Shown: positions 16,340 to 24,660 of the stretch, in pieces
How the letters are laid out: the number at the start of each line of letters is the position of its first letter
Numbering within the stretch: the stretch's first letter is position 1
Origin: Domibacillus epiphyticus
Lineage (GTDB): Bacteria > Bacillota > Bacilli > Bacillales > Domibacillaceae
Direction of reading: 5' to 3'
DNA length: 64,000 nucleotides
NCBI RefSeq assembly: GCF_001975785.1
Contig: NZ_MSFI01000021.1
Span: 48,322 to 112,321, forward strand
Made by a program: the position numbers and the translations under genes
Notes under the pieces: generated by a model
Databases searched by the model: none
Seen by the model: only the letters and a program-made list of their open reading frames with translations
What the model was told of the DNA's origin: nothing

Positions 16340-17305
16340 ATGAAAACGACAGAAGCAAATATTATTCCATATGATTTATATGCTAAAAAAGAAAATATGT
16401 TTGAGGAAGTACTAAACGGTCTCCGCTCAACAGTTAAGAAAATTCCGTCCAAATATTTATACGATGAAAAAGGTTCGGAACTTTTTGAACGAATTACGGA
16501 GCAGGTGGAATATTATCCGGCAAGAACCGAGATAGCCATTCTAGAAACATATAAAGCCGAGATTGCTCACACTGTTGGCCCTGTTTCTTCTTTAATAGAA
16601 TATGGAAGCGGAAGCAGCAAGAAAATCAAAACGTTGTTGAACGCTCTCCATTCACTAGAAGAGTATATCCCTATCGATATTTCGAAGGATTTTTTATTCG
16701 AATCGTGCTTGAAGCTGTCTCTTGAATTTCCACATTTGAAAGTAAAAGCCGTATGTGGAGACTATACGTATCCCCTAAACCTTCCGCTCAACAAAGAGGG
16801 AAGAAAAGTGGTGTTTTTTCCTGGGTCGACAATTGGAAACTTTGAGCCAGATGAAGTCAGCGCATTTCTTCACCGCACATTTCATTTGCTAGAAAGCGGA
16901 GATGGATTCATTATTGGAGTGGATTTAAAGAAAGATGCAACCATCTTGCACGAAGCCTATAATGACCCAAACGGAATAACGGCTGAATTTAATCTTAATT
17001 TATTAAATAGGATCAATCGAGAATTACATGGAAACTTTCAAATTGAACAATTTCAGCATAAAGCTTTTTATAATAACGAAAAAGGGAAGATTGAAATGCA
17101 CATTCAAAGTTTGTGTGACCAAACAGTGAATGTTGGACAAGAAGCCATTCGTTTTCGAAAAGGTGAAATGATTCATACTGAAAACTCCTATAAATATTCT
17201 GTGCAGGAGTTTCAGACTCTCATTCAAAATTGTGGTTTCAGCTCAATAAGAGTGTGGACGGACAGAGAGGAATTGTTCAGTGTGCACTATATCGAAAAAA
17301 GCTAA
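16340..17305 (+). CDS. egtD: Histidine N-alpha-methyltransferase EgtD
   Basis: 321 residues. Transfers three methyl groups from S-adenosylmethionine to histidine, giving hercynine for EgtB. Family motifs: YLYDEKGSELFERIT, the SAM-binding strand IEYGSGSSKK, and FFPGSTIGNFEP. The start is ATG 16340 because GGAGG (16328-16332) lies 7 bases upstream inside the end of egtB; the in-frame TTG 16334 is too close to it. The two genes form a minimal pathway; a C-S lyase (EgtE) is not visible nearby. Confidence 0.94.
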   Translation: MKTTEANIIPYDLYAKKENMFEEVLNGLRSTVKKIPSKYLYDEKGSELFERITEQVEYYPARTEIAILETYKAEIAHTVGPVSSLIEYGSGSSKKIKTLLNALHSLEEYIPIDISKDFLFESCLKLSLEFPHLKVKAVCGDYTYPLNLPLNKEGRKVVFFPGSTIGNFEPDEVSAFLHRTFHLLESGDGFIIGVDLKKDATILHEAYNDPNGITAEFNLNLLNRINRELHGNFQIEQFQHKAFYNNEKGKIEMHIQSLCDQTVNVGQEAIRFRKGEMIHTENSYKYSVQEFQTLIQNCGFSSIRVWTDREELFSVHYIEKS

Positions 17306-17327
17306 ATCGAAGTATCTTTTGACTGGA

Positions 17328-17355
17328 GCATCCTCAGCGAGGGTGCATTTTTTTT
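17328..17355 (+). terminator. Terminator of egtBD
   Basis: 8-bp stem GCATCCTC/GAGGGTGC with a 3-base loop, followed by eight T residues, 22 bases after the egtD stop. Confidence 0.85.
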
Positions 17356-17535
17356 ATCCTAATTTCACTTTTTTAACTTATAAAAAAGTTTTTAGATTTT
17401 AAAATTATAAGAAATAATAACATTTATATCTCGAAAATATCAAAAATATTACAATTAAAGATTGTTATAGAGAAATACATAATAACACGTAAACGGAGGT
17501 AAAGATTTATAGATTGGAAAATAGGAGGGGAAATT

Positions 17536-18942
17536 GTGAGGAAAAGCGCAATACTTGTCGGATTGGCCTTTTTACTGTGTGTTTCTCTTTTAGGACCAAG
17601 AAATTCAGCAGAGGCAGCTGGATTTGTTGACGTACCTGATCGAGCACGAAAAGAAGTGAACTATCTGGTGGAAGGGAAAATTGCTAACGGCTCTTCAGCA
17701 ACAATATTCGACTCGGATAAACCAGTAACCAGAATGGAAGCGGCAGCGTTTATAGGACGAGCCCTTCAATTAGATGGAACAAGGCGACCAACGAGTTTTA
17801 GTGATGTTGGTTCTGGTAACTTTGGTTCAGGATATATACAGTCTGCTGTCGAAAAAGGGATTCTTTCAGGATACGCAGGAGGACGTTTTTTACCATATAA
17901 AGAAATAAATCGTGGAGAAATGGCTGTCGCACTTTCAAAATCATTAGGTTATTCATTTGACGGATCCCTTTCTGGTGCAGCACATGCATTAATGACAAGG
18001 GGAATTTCGAATGGAATGGAAGATGGGACATTCGGAGCGGGTTTAACGATGAAGCGATCGGATTTTGCGGTTTTTCTGGCCCGGGCAATCAACCCGACAT
18101 TCCGTACAATAGAAAATAACGAGTTCAAAAAAACGATGTTGACAAATGCCGATAACCTGAATGTTCGTTCTGGTCCATCTACAGCATATGCCTCAAAAGG
18201 AAAGTTGGCTAAAGATACAAGTGTATCCGTTGCTCATTCTATTGGAAATTGGGCATATGTGAAGTCAGATACGGTAACTGGTTTTGTAAACACGTATTAC
18301 CTTCGCAGCACAGATACACCAGTTCCGCCAAATCCAGAAGGGGATTCACTCCTTTCAAGTCAAACGATTATTTTGGATCCGGGTCATGGTGGAACGGATC
18401 CTGGTGCAATAGCATTTGGATTACAAGAAAAGGATGTTGTTTTAGCTACCGGATTGAAGGTAAATGAATGGTTAAAAGAAACACCTTTTAATGTGAAAAT
18501 GACACGTTCAACAGATACATTCATTTCACTTTCAAATCGGACTGCTTTTGCAAAAAATAACGGTGGGGATGTGTTTGTTAGTATACATGCCAATGCGTTT
18601 AACGGATCAGCAAACGGAACGGAAACCTATTATTACAGTGCATCTAATCCTCATGTTGCTGACAGCAAGCTTCTGGCAGAAAAAATTCATAACCGTATGA
18701 TTACTGCACTGAAACTGAATAATCGCGGCGTGAAAAAGACGGGGGTTTATCAAGTCCTTAAGTATAATGATATGCCCGCTACTCTTGCTGAACTTGGTTT
18801 TATTGATCATGCGGGGGATAATCAAAAGTTAAAATCGGATTACTGGCGTACAGCTGCTGCAAAAGCTATCTACTATGGTATTTTGGATTATTATAAAGCA
18901 AAAGGGTATCAAGTAGACGCACTTTATAATGAAGCAAAATAA
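17536..18942 (+). CDS. N-acetylmuramoyl-L-alanine amidase with SLH and SH3 domains
   Basis: 468 residues; cleaves the amide between muramic acid and the stem peptide. A signal peptide ends after AEA (residue 27). Three S-layer-homology repeats (about 29-190) should hold it to pyruvylated secondary wall polymer. A bacterial SH3 domain follows (about 200-258, NLNVRSGPST), then an Amidase_3 domain (about 277-455) with zinc ligands in DPGHGGTDPG, a conserved Glu in LQEKD, and His in SIHANAF. Start GTG 17536 has AGGAGGGG 7 bases upstream. Single gene with its own terminator. It is a cell-wall remodelling enzyme, possibly used in growth or mother-cell lysis. Confidence 0.93.
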   Translation: MRKSAILVGLAFLLCVSLLGPRNSAEAAGFVDVPDRARKEVNYLVEGKIANGSSATIFDSDKPVTRMEAAAFIGRALQLDGTRRPTSFSDVGSGNFGSGYIQSAVEKGILSGYAGGRFLPYKEINRGEMAVALSKSLGYSFDGSLSGAAHALMTRGISNGMEDGTFGAGLTMKRSDFAVFLARAINPTFRTIENNEFKKTMLTNADNLNVRSGPSTAYASKGKLAKDTSVSVAHSIGNWAYVKSDTVTGFVNTYYLRSTDTPVPPNPEGDSLLSSQTIILDPGHGGTDPGAIAFGLQEKDVVLATGLKVNEWLKETPFNVKMTRSTDTFISLSNRTAFAKNNGGDVFVSIHANAFNGSANGTETYYYSASNPHVADSKLLAEKIHNRMITALKLNNRGVKKTGVYQVLKYNDMPATLAELGFIDHAGDNQKLKSDYWRTAAAKAIYYGILDYYKAKGYQVDALYNEAK

Positions 18943-18960
18943 AAGTTTTATTAGGCAAGC

Positions 18961-18998
18961 AAGAAAGGAAAGGATCTTTATCTTTCCTTTCTTTTTTT
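18961..18998 (+). terminator. Terminator of the amidase gene
   Basis: 12-bp stem AAGAAAGGAAAG/CTTTCCTTTCTT (18961-18972 with 18982-18993) followed by a T-run. Confidence 0.85.
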
Positions 18999-19235
18999 GT
19001 ATCTGGGGTTTTTTCTTTAATTTTAAGACAGATTAAATTTTGTCTAAAACCGGTACGATTGAAGGATTTAAAGTGAAAAATGTTGAATTTAACATGTATA
19101 TTTACAAATTGTGAAAACATTTGTATTTTACCGGCGAAAATCTGATGATTAAAAAAGGTGCAGGATAGATGGGATGGCGCGTAAAAAGCAAAAGGCAAAG
19201 CAATCGAAAACCAAGATGTGTAGTGAAGCATATTA

Positions 19236-19835
19236 TTGTTTAATACTAAAGACATCAGTTTGGGGGCTGCTAATTTGAAAGAGAAAATACCACAATTAAC
19301 AAGAGACCTAATTTCATATGGACATATATTTTATTATTCTCATGATATAGAAAAGTATATAGAGAACGCGATTACTTATATTGTTACCGGAATCGAGCAG
19401 GGGGATCATATTTTGTTTATAGAGAACAATAAAATATACCCTGTGATACAAAATCAGTTAAAACATCTTTTAAGCATCGAGCAATTATCCAAAATACATT
19501 ACAAGAATAATTTTGATTTTTATTTTTCAAAAGGAACGTTTCATCCTATAACAGTTTTAAATTTTTTTCTAAAAACATTAGAACCATACGAAGAAAAAAG
19601 TGTGTCTGCCCGCATATGGGGCCATGTAGAGTGGGGAGACCAGAAAGACATAGAGCGTGAAATTGCAAGTTATGAAAATAAAATAAATCAAATCCTGTCT
19701 TCAAAAGGCAGTATCGCAGTATGTGCTTACGATGCAAAACAAGTATCCGAATCACTTAAAGAATCCCTGCTAAAATGCCACGGATTTTTCATGACTGATA
19801 ATGAAATAAATAAAATTGGTGAAATGTATGAGTAA
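19236..19835 (+). CDS. MEDS domain protein
   Basis: About 199 residues. MEDS (methanogen/methylotroph DcmR sensory) domains are found alone or in front of regulators and are thought to sense small ligands; the fold is RecA-like. Visible family features are HIFYYSHDIEKYIENAITYI, GIEQGDHILFIEN, RIWGHVEWG and the CAYDA motif near residue 170. The longest frame starts at TTG 19236; TTG 19275, preceded by a G-rich stretch, is an alternative. No DNA-binding domain is attached, so it may act through a partner. Confidence 0.75.
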   Translation: MFNTKDISLGAANLKEKIPQLTRDLISYGHIFYYSHDIEKYIENAITYIVTGIEQGDHILFIENNKIYPVIQNQLKHLLSIEQLSKIHYKNNFDFYFSKGTFHPITVLNFFLKTLEPYEEKSVSARIWGHVEWGDQKDIEREIASYENKINQILSSKGSIAVCAYDAKQVSESLKESLLKCHGFFMTDNEINKIGEMYE

Positions 19836-20043
19836 GAAAGCCCGAGAGGAGAGTAACTAAAAAATTAGAGGCTCCGTCTCCATTTATCAAACAGCCGGGC
19901 TAGAGTATAGTATTATTATTTTCGATCAGACGAATCAAAAAAAAAGGACTTCAGCAGGAAGCACTTGCAGTAAAACCGTGCATTTAAAGAACGCGTCAAG
20001 GAATTGCATACTAAAGTATGTAATGAGGATATTATTTCTATAT

Positions 20044-20073
20044 AAAAAAGGCACCTTTAGGAGCATGCCTTTT
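20044..20073 (-). terminator. Terminator of the YozQ-like gene
   Basis: 8-bp stem AAAAGGCA/TGCCTTTT. On the minus strand the hairpin is followed by T residues. It lies 18 bases past the stop of the gene at 20091. Confidence 0.7.
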
Positions 20074-20090
20074 CGTTAGAAGAGTAAATT

Positions 20091-20294
20091 TTACTTTGGC
20101 TTTTTTTGAGGATTTCTTGGTAAAGTGCTTTCGTACTTAGTTCGTATAACTTCTCCGGACATGTAGTAATCATTCACTTGTTCATGTGTAGCAGCCAGCC
20201 CTTTGGATACTTCATCATTCCGAGTATAATCTTTAGGGTCGAAGTTCCTTACAGCTTTAGGTGTTTCTTTGTTTTCTTTTTCCAATGTAAACAC
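20091..20294 (-). CDS. Small hydrophilic protein, YozQ-like
   Basis: 67 residues, highly charged, with FDPKDYTRNDEVSKGLAATH as the most family-like stretch. This pattern resembles the short Bacillus protein YozQ (DUF4025), whose role is unknown. AAGGAGTG precedes ATG 20294. Single gene with a terminator. Confidence 0.65.
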   Translation of the reverse strand: MFTLEKENKETPKAVRNFDPKDYTRNDEVSKGLAATHEQVNDYYMSGEVIRTKYESTLPRNPQKKPK

Positions 20295-20393
20295 TCCTTT
20301 CTATATTGTATTTTCCTCAAAATAAATTACGTTTATTCATATTGGCTAATTAGCAGAGGATGTTAGAGAAGATGTTAATCAAAAGCAAAGGGA

Positions 20394-21209
20394 CTAGTGT
20401 ACAAGCACACTAGTCCCTTTATCAGTGAAAAAAAACGATTCTACATCAATCATCAGTTCATCGGCTGATTCATATGAGTGATCGAGTTGAAGCATCCTTC
20501 GTATCATTTTTTTTGCTGCTGCAGAAAGATCCAGCTCTTCTTCCCAGCTTTTTTCTTTCTTCGATTGAGGCTCAAATTGAGAATACAAAAGAAAGAGTAC
20601 AAAATGACCGAGAGCAAAAAAATCGCTTTGCACAGAAATTTCCCGAAAAAGCATATTTTCTTTTTCTTTTTTAGGGAGTACGGCATTTTGCTCATCCAGC
20701 GATCTTGCTAACCCAAAGTCAATCACATATGGACGGATGCCATCCCACAAAATATTCGGGATACGCAAATCTCTATGAACAATTTTTTGATCATGGAAGT
20801 ATTTAACGACATGGAGAATGTTCAACAAAACAGAAAACGTTTCTCTTTCGTTATATTCCTTTTTCTGATGAAAAATCAGCTCTTCAAAATTCGGCGCTTC
20901 AATATACTCCATGACAAGAAAACGGTGATGTTCATCCATAAAAGCATCTAGATAAGAAGGGATGGATGGATGATTTAACTTTTTTAAAAAATCCGCTTCC
21001 CGTTGAAACGATTCGATCCCATGCAGGTCATTTCGTTTTCTTTTTCTTAGTTGTTTTATTATAACGGATTGACCTGTTTTAAAATCAGTTGCTTTGTAAG
21101 CAAGACCAGAACTTCCTTTTCCAATAAACTGGTGAATGATATATCGGTTTTTAATCAATTTATTATTTTGAAGAGGTCGTTCCAAGAGCTCTGAAAAAAT
21201 GTTTTTCAT
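20394..21209 (-). CDS. Eukaryotic-type Ser/Thr protein kinase (YbdM-like)
   Basis: 271 residues. Kinase subdomains are visible: a Gly-rich loop IGKGSSGLAYKA near residue 29; the ATP-binding Lys in VIIKQL; Glu in the following helix; the catalytic loop HRDLRIPN near residue 145; and DFGLA near 163. There is no membrane helix or PASTA repeat, so this is a soluble kinase of the YbdM type rather than PrkC. It starts 5 bases after the stop of a small basic Ser/His/Lys-rich protein, which is a plausible substrate or spore-coat partner because CotH-type kinases phosphorylate such Ser-rich proteins. That link is inference. Confidence 0.87.
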   Translation of the reverse strand: MKNIFSELLERPLQNNKLIKNRYIIHQFIGKGSSGLAYKATDFKTGQSVIIKQLRKRKRNDLHGIESFQREADFLKKLNHPSIPSYLDAFMDEHHRFLVMEYIEAPNFEELIFHQKKEYNERETFSVLLNILHVVKYFHDQKIVHRDLRIPNILWDGIRPYVIDFGLARSLDEQNAVLPKKEKENMLFREISVQSDFFALGHFVLFLLYSQFEPQSKKEKSWEEELDLSAAAKKMIRRMLQLDHSYESADELMIDVESFFFTDKGTSVLVH

Positions 21210-21214
21210 TTTAA

Positions 21215-21370
21215 TCAGCTACTGTAAGAGCTAAAGGATTTTCGTTTTTTCTTGTAGTATTGGTGTCCATATTTTGATGGGTGATGAGATTTTTTATGCC
21301 GATAATCACTGCTTGAATATCTGCGAGAAGTTTTTTGATTCAGGAAACTCATAATTATTTTTTTTAACAT
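21215..21370 (-). CDS. Small basic Ser/Tyr/His/Lys-rich protein upstream of kinase
   Basis: 51 residues from ATG 21370 with GAAGG 7 bases upstream, ending 5 bases before the kinase start, so the two are probably co-transcribed. The product has a short hydrophobic head (MLKKIIMSFL), then stretches such as SDYRHKKSHHPSKYGHQYY and a Ser/Tyr-rich end. The composition recalls CotG-like coat proteins, many of whose Ser are phosphorylated. Family not recognised; the role as a kinase substrate is a hypothesis. Confidence 0.65.
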   Translation of the reverse strand: MLKKIIMSFLNQKTSRRYSSSDYRHKKSHHPSKYGHQYYKKKRKSFSSYSS

Positions 21371-21864
21371 ATTAATCCCTTCTTTCTTCTTTTTTCTTAC
21401 TTACGAATAATATTGATAAATAGTTTCATTTTATACTAAAGAAATAAATAATATTCGTTCTTTCGGTAAAGTTAAGGGATGCAAAGCCCACTCATATTTG
21501 TAGAGATTAACCAGTTTTTTATGGAATTCTGTGAAAGAGGGGAAATACAAAAAAATGAAAGTTGTTTAAATTGTGTTGTTGAGCATTGGAAGGATTTCTT
21601 GAAAGTAAAAGAAATAGAAATTTTATCAAGTTTGTTAAATTTAGTTTAAACTTTTTTTAATTAGTGAGTTTATCACAATCCATTTTTTGTTTTTTTCATA
21701 TAATAAGACTAAATAATAACAGAAGGTCTAATGTGGATGACAAGCAGGGGTTACCCTCCGTGTTATATCCCTTTCTCCTTTTATGTCTAGGCTGCTTTAT
21801 CGATAGAAACATTATAAAGTCCACTGAAATATAAATATTTATAAAAGAAAGGAGATGAAGACTC
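21371..21864. other. Divergent intergenic region, no gene seen
   Basis: About 490 AT-rich bp between the leftward kinase pair and the rightward YppG-like gene. It should hold promoters for both; no sigma consensus stands out clearly. Confidence 0.4.
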
Positions 21865-22191
21865 ATGCCGTTTTATCCTCCAAATCCAGGATCAGGACAA
21901 TTTCAACCATATCCACAATCGTTTAAACGCTATCCAAGAACATATCAACCTCCTTATCAAGGACCTTTTCAATCCTATTCGCCACCAAGTTATCGCAACC
22001 CTGGACCGGGCTATCCTGAACCTAGATATACTGACCGGGGTATCAATCCTTTTCAGCCTCAGGAAGGGCTTTATCAACAAAGACCAGGGATGATGGGTAA
22101 TTTAAACCAAATTGTGACAACGGTGGGGGACATATCAAATGGAATAAATGCTATAAGACAAATGGGCACTTTTTTTAATAGAATTCGTTAA
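21865..22191 (+). CDS. Pro/Tyr-rich YppG-like protein
   Basis: 108 residues. The first 70 are dominated by Pro, Tyr, Gln, Phe and Gly (for example PFYPPNPGSGQFQPYP). The C-terminal 35 residues form a helix-rich block (MMGNLNQIVTTVGDISNGIN) as in YppG-family proteins of Bacillus. Start ATG 21865 has AAGGAGATG upstream. Such proteins occur in sporulation regulons, and a spore-surface role is likely but not shown. Confidence 0.7.
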   Translation: MPFYPPNPGSGQFQPYPQSFKRYPRTYQPPYQGPFQSYSPPSYRNPGPGYPEPRYTDRGINPFQPQEGLYQQRPGMMGNLNQIVTTVGDISNGINAIRQMGTFFNRIR

Positions 22192-22456
22192 GTAAACTCT
22201 TTTAAATATGGTTTTGTCTTAACTCTAAAAAGGATTAATAGTAAGTTGCTATTCCCTGAAGAAGGTCGTCAACTGTAACTGACGGTAACTGAATTAGGGG
22301 ATTTTTTTATGCAGACCTTGTTTGATAGTCTATATCACTTCCCTTTCTTTTTGTTTTGAAAATAAAATATTATTTTATTTTCCACCATACGATACCTTAT
22401 AAAAATTGTATTAAAGGTGACAATAACATATAGGATTTGAAATATGTATAAAGGAT

Positions 22457-23170
22457 GTGTATAGAGTGGCTTTTTTTCTCGGACAGGATTCACTTACGGT
22501 AATTCAATGGAGTGTAAGAGCCATTATGGCTTTTTTCTTTTTGCTATTAGCTGCAAAAATCATGGGACAGCGATCGATTTCTCAATTAAGGTTACTCGAT
22601 TTTATCATGGCGATATTAATTGGTAACATTATCGCCCATCCCTTATCAGATCCAACATTAGGAGTAAAAGGGTCAATCATTACTGTGTTTATATTGGTTC
22701 TTTTATATACAATGGGTATACTTTTAAGTATAAAGTGGAGAAAATTTAGACATTGGGTCGATCCTTCGCCCTTTCCCATTATAGAAAATGGACAAGTACT
22801 TTATAAAAATTTATTAAAAGCAAGAATTTCAATTGATTTCCTATTGTCGGAACTAAGAAAAGGACAAATAAATGGTATAGAAAAAGTGTCACTTGCATTA
22901 TGGGAACCGGGAGGCACAATTTCCTTTTTTATAAACCCCAAAAATCAACCATTAACCCCTTCGGATATAAATCTGAAGACAAAACCATTTTCTTTACATA
23001 AAACAATAATCAAAGAAGGAAAAATTAATGTTAACGAATTAAATAAAGTGGGCAAAGATGAGAATTGGCTAAAAAATAAAATTCAGGTGACATACGAGGT
23101 AGATATAAAAGATATTTTGTTGGCAACAATAGATAATTCAAATAATATAAAAGTCTTTTTGTATAAATAA
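22457..23170 (+). CDS. YetF-like (DUF421) membrane protein
   Basis: 237 residues. Three N-terminal membrane segments (about 17-37, 48-66 and 72-92) are followed by a cytoplasmic DUF421 domain with the conserved FPIIENGQVLYKNLLKARIS stretch and a basic C-terminal part. Family members such as YetF and YdfS occur in many copies in Bacilli; some act in spore or envelope maintenance, but the biochemical role is unclear. GTG start with AAAGGATG close by. Confidence 0.8.
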   Translation: MYRVAFFLGQDSLTVIQWSVRAIMAFFFLLLAAKIMGQRSISQLRLLDFIMAILIGNIIAHPLSDPTLGVKGSIITVFILVLLYTMGILLSIKWRKFRHWVDPSPFPIIENGQVLYKNLLKARISIDFLLSELRKGQINGIEKVSLALWEPGGTISFFINPKNQPLTPSDINLKTKPFSLHKTIIKEGKINVNELNKVGKDENWLKNKIQVTYEVDIKDILLATIDNSNNIKVFLYK

Positions 23171-23399
23171 AAACTCTCGTATACAACAGCAAGTATCTAA
23201 CGCAGAAAACAATTTAGAGTTATACACGAGGTCAGTGGTTTCACATTTTGAAGATAGCGAAGGTGCAAGATCACGGACTTGAGTAACATATTTAGAGCAC
23301 CTTTCATACCCTTTACTATATCCTATAGTATTGTAGGAATTGAAATGTAATTCGGACTTAATTACTCCTGTGCCGAAAAAAAGAAGGGGTATGATTTGT

Positions 23400-23957
23400 G
23401 TGAAAAAAATTGTTTTCGTGAGTGGTGCTAGTGGTGCAGGAAAAACAACCTTGTGTGAGATTTTAACATCACAAGTAGGGCCTTTATACAACGATGAAAT
23501 TGCCGGGATCGATATGGACGAGGTGTATAAATTTGTTGACCGTGGATTTTGCAGTCCACATGGAGACCGTCTTTATAAATTGGCTAGACAAAATACAGGC
23601 TGCTTAACCAACAATTTTTTGAAAAATAGGATTCATACTGTCTTTATTTTTGGAATTGAAATTTATAATAAACAGCGAGTCAACGATGTGCTGGATTTTG
23701 TGCAAATGGATGAGAAAACGCAAGTATATCATTTCACACTAACTCCTCCTAAAAAGAAAATAATTGAGCGACTAATAAAAAGGCAAAATCATGTGCCTAG
23801 ATGGTTCCAGATGCATTTTCTTGAGAGAGAGTATTATTATGATGCAAAATGGACCATCCCAATCGATAACTCCCATATGACACCACATGAAACCTTAAGT
23901 ATCATATTGGAAAAAATAAAAAGTACAAATGGAATTGATTATTTTACGCTAAGTTAG
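23400..23957 (+). CDS. P-loop nucleoside/small-molecule kinase-like protein
   Basis: About 185 residues with a Walker A motif SGASGAGKTT at the N-terminus and an acidic strand (IDMDEVYKF) after it. Further on is an Arg-containing segment (ERLIKRQNHVPRW) that could be the LID of an adenylate-kinase-like fold. I choose GTG 23400, since GAAGGGG is 10 bases upstream; ATG 23391 is only 1 base from it and the open frame begins at 23340. The substrate is unknown. Single gene. Confidence 0.65.
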   Translation: MKKIVFVSGASGAGKTTLCEILTSQVGPLYNDEIAGIDMDEVYKFVDRGFCSPHGDRLYKLARQNTGCLTNNFLKNRIHTVFIFGIEIYNKQRVNDVLDFVQMDEKTQVYHFTLTPPKKKIIERLIKRQNHVPRWFQMHFLEREYYYDAKWTIPIDNSHMTPHETLSIILEKIKSTNGIDYFTLS

Positions 23958-24660
23958 CATAAAGTGAAAAGGTGGAAAAGCGCAGTCCTTGCTGCTCAGC
24001 TTTTGGAAAGGAAAAGACTGTTAACTCCTCACGATACCCCTCTTTTGATTGGAATAAAACGTATAAGATCGCCCTCCATAATTCTTGAAAAATTACATTA
24101 ATATTTTCAGCCTTATTCCAGAATACAGGCAATAAAAGGGGGACTACACACATTAGATAACTCCCTCTTTTTTTTATTTTTTTATAAGCATCCTATTTAT
24201 TATCACATGTGTATGTTCATAAAAAGTAATCTTAATTTTAAACCCCCCCTTTCATTTTACTTCATATCCCGTCATATAAATGTGTGATGTCATGAAACAC
24301 TACTCCTAAAGAAAATGTTATTGTCTCTTACACAAAAGAATACCCATGCATGTTAATCAAAAAAGACGGAAATTGTTTTGGTATGTTAAGTCTTGGTTGT
24401 TTGGAGCTCTTGCTCATCAGCACAAAAGGTTTTTCAGGATAAGAGACCAAAAACTCACATATATATTTTAAAAAGTGTTGAAGATTACGAGTGGGATTTT
24501 GGTTTAGGGTGCCCAGGGTCTTGTACATTCTCCTTGAAAATGTAGGTGGACTATATAAAAATAACTGCAGCGGCATACTTTATCCTTTTTTTGGATGGAG
24601 GAATATAAGTATTGGAAAAATGAAATTGAAAAGGGTTATAAAAGTAATAAGGAGGATCTA
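23958..24660. other. About 700 bp with no confident gene
   Basis: A 41-codon frame at 24346-24471 (it contains KRRKLFWYVKSWLFGALAH) looks somewhat protein-like but has no ribosome site. Two longer minus-strand frames here have unlikely compositions. The region precedes the molybdenum hydroxylase operon and may contain its promoter. Confidence 0.35.

Noticed and set aside
24328..24576. 82-codon minus-strand frame upstream of the molybdenum hydroxylase
   Set aside because: No ribosome site, and a composition unlike the neighbouring genes; probably chance.
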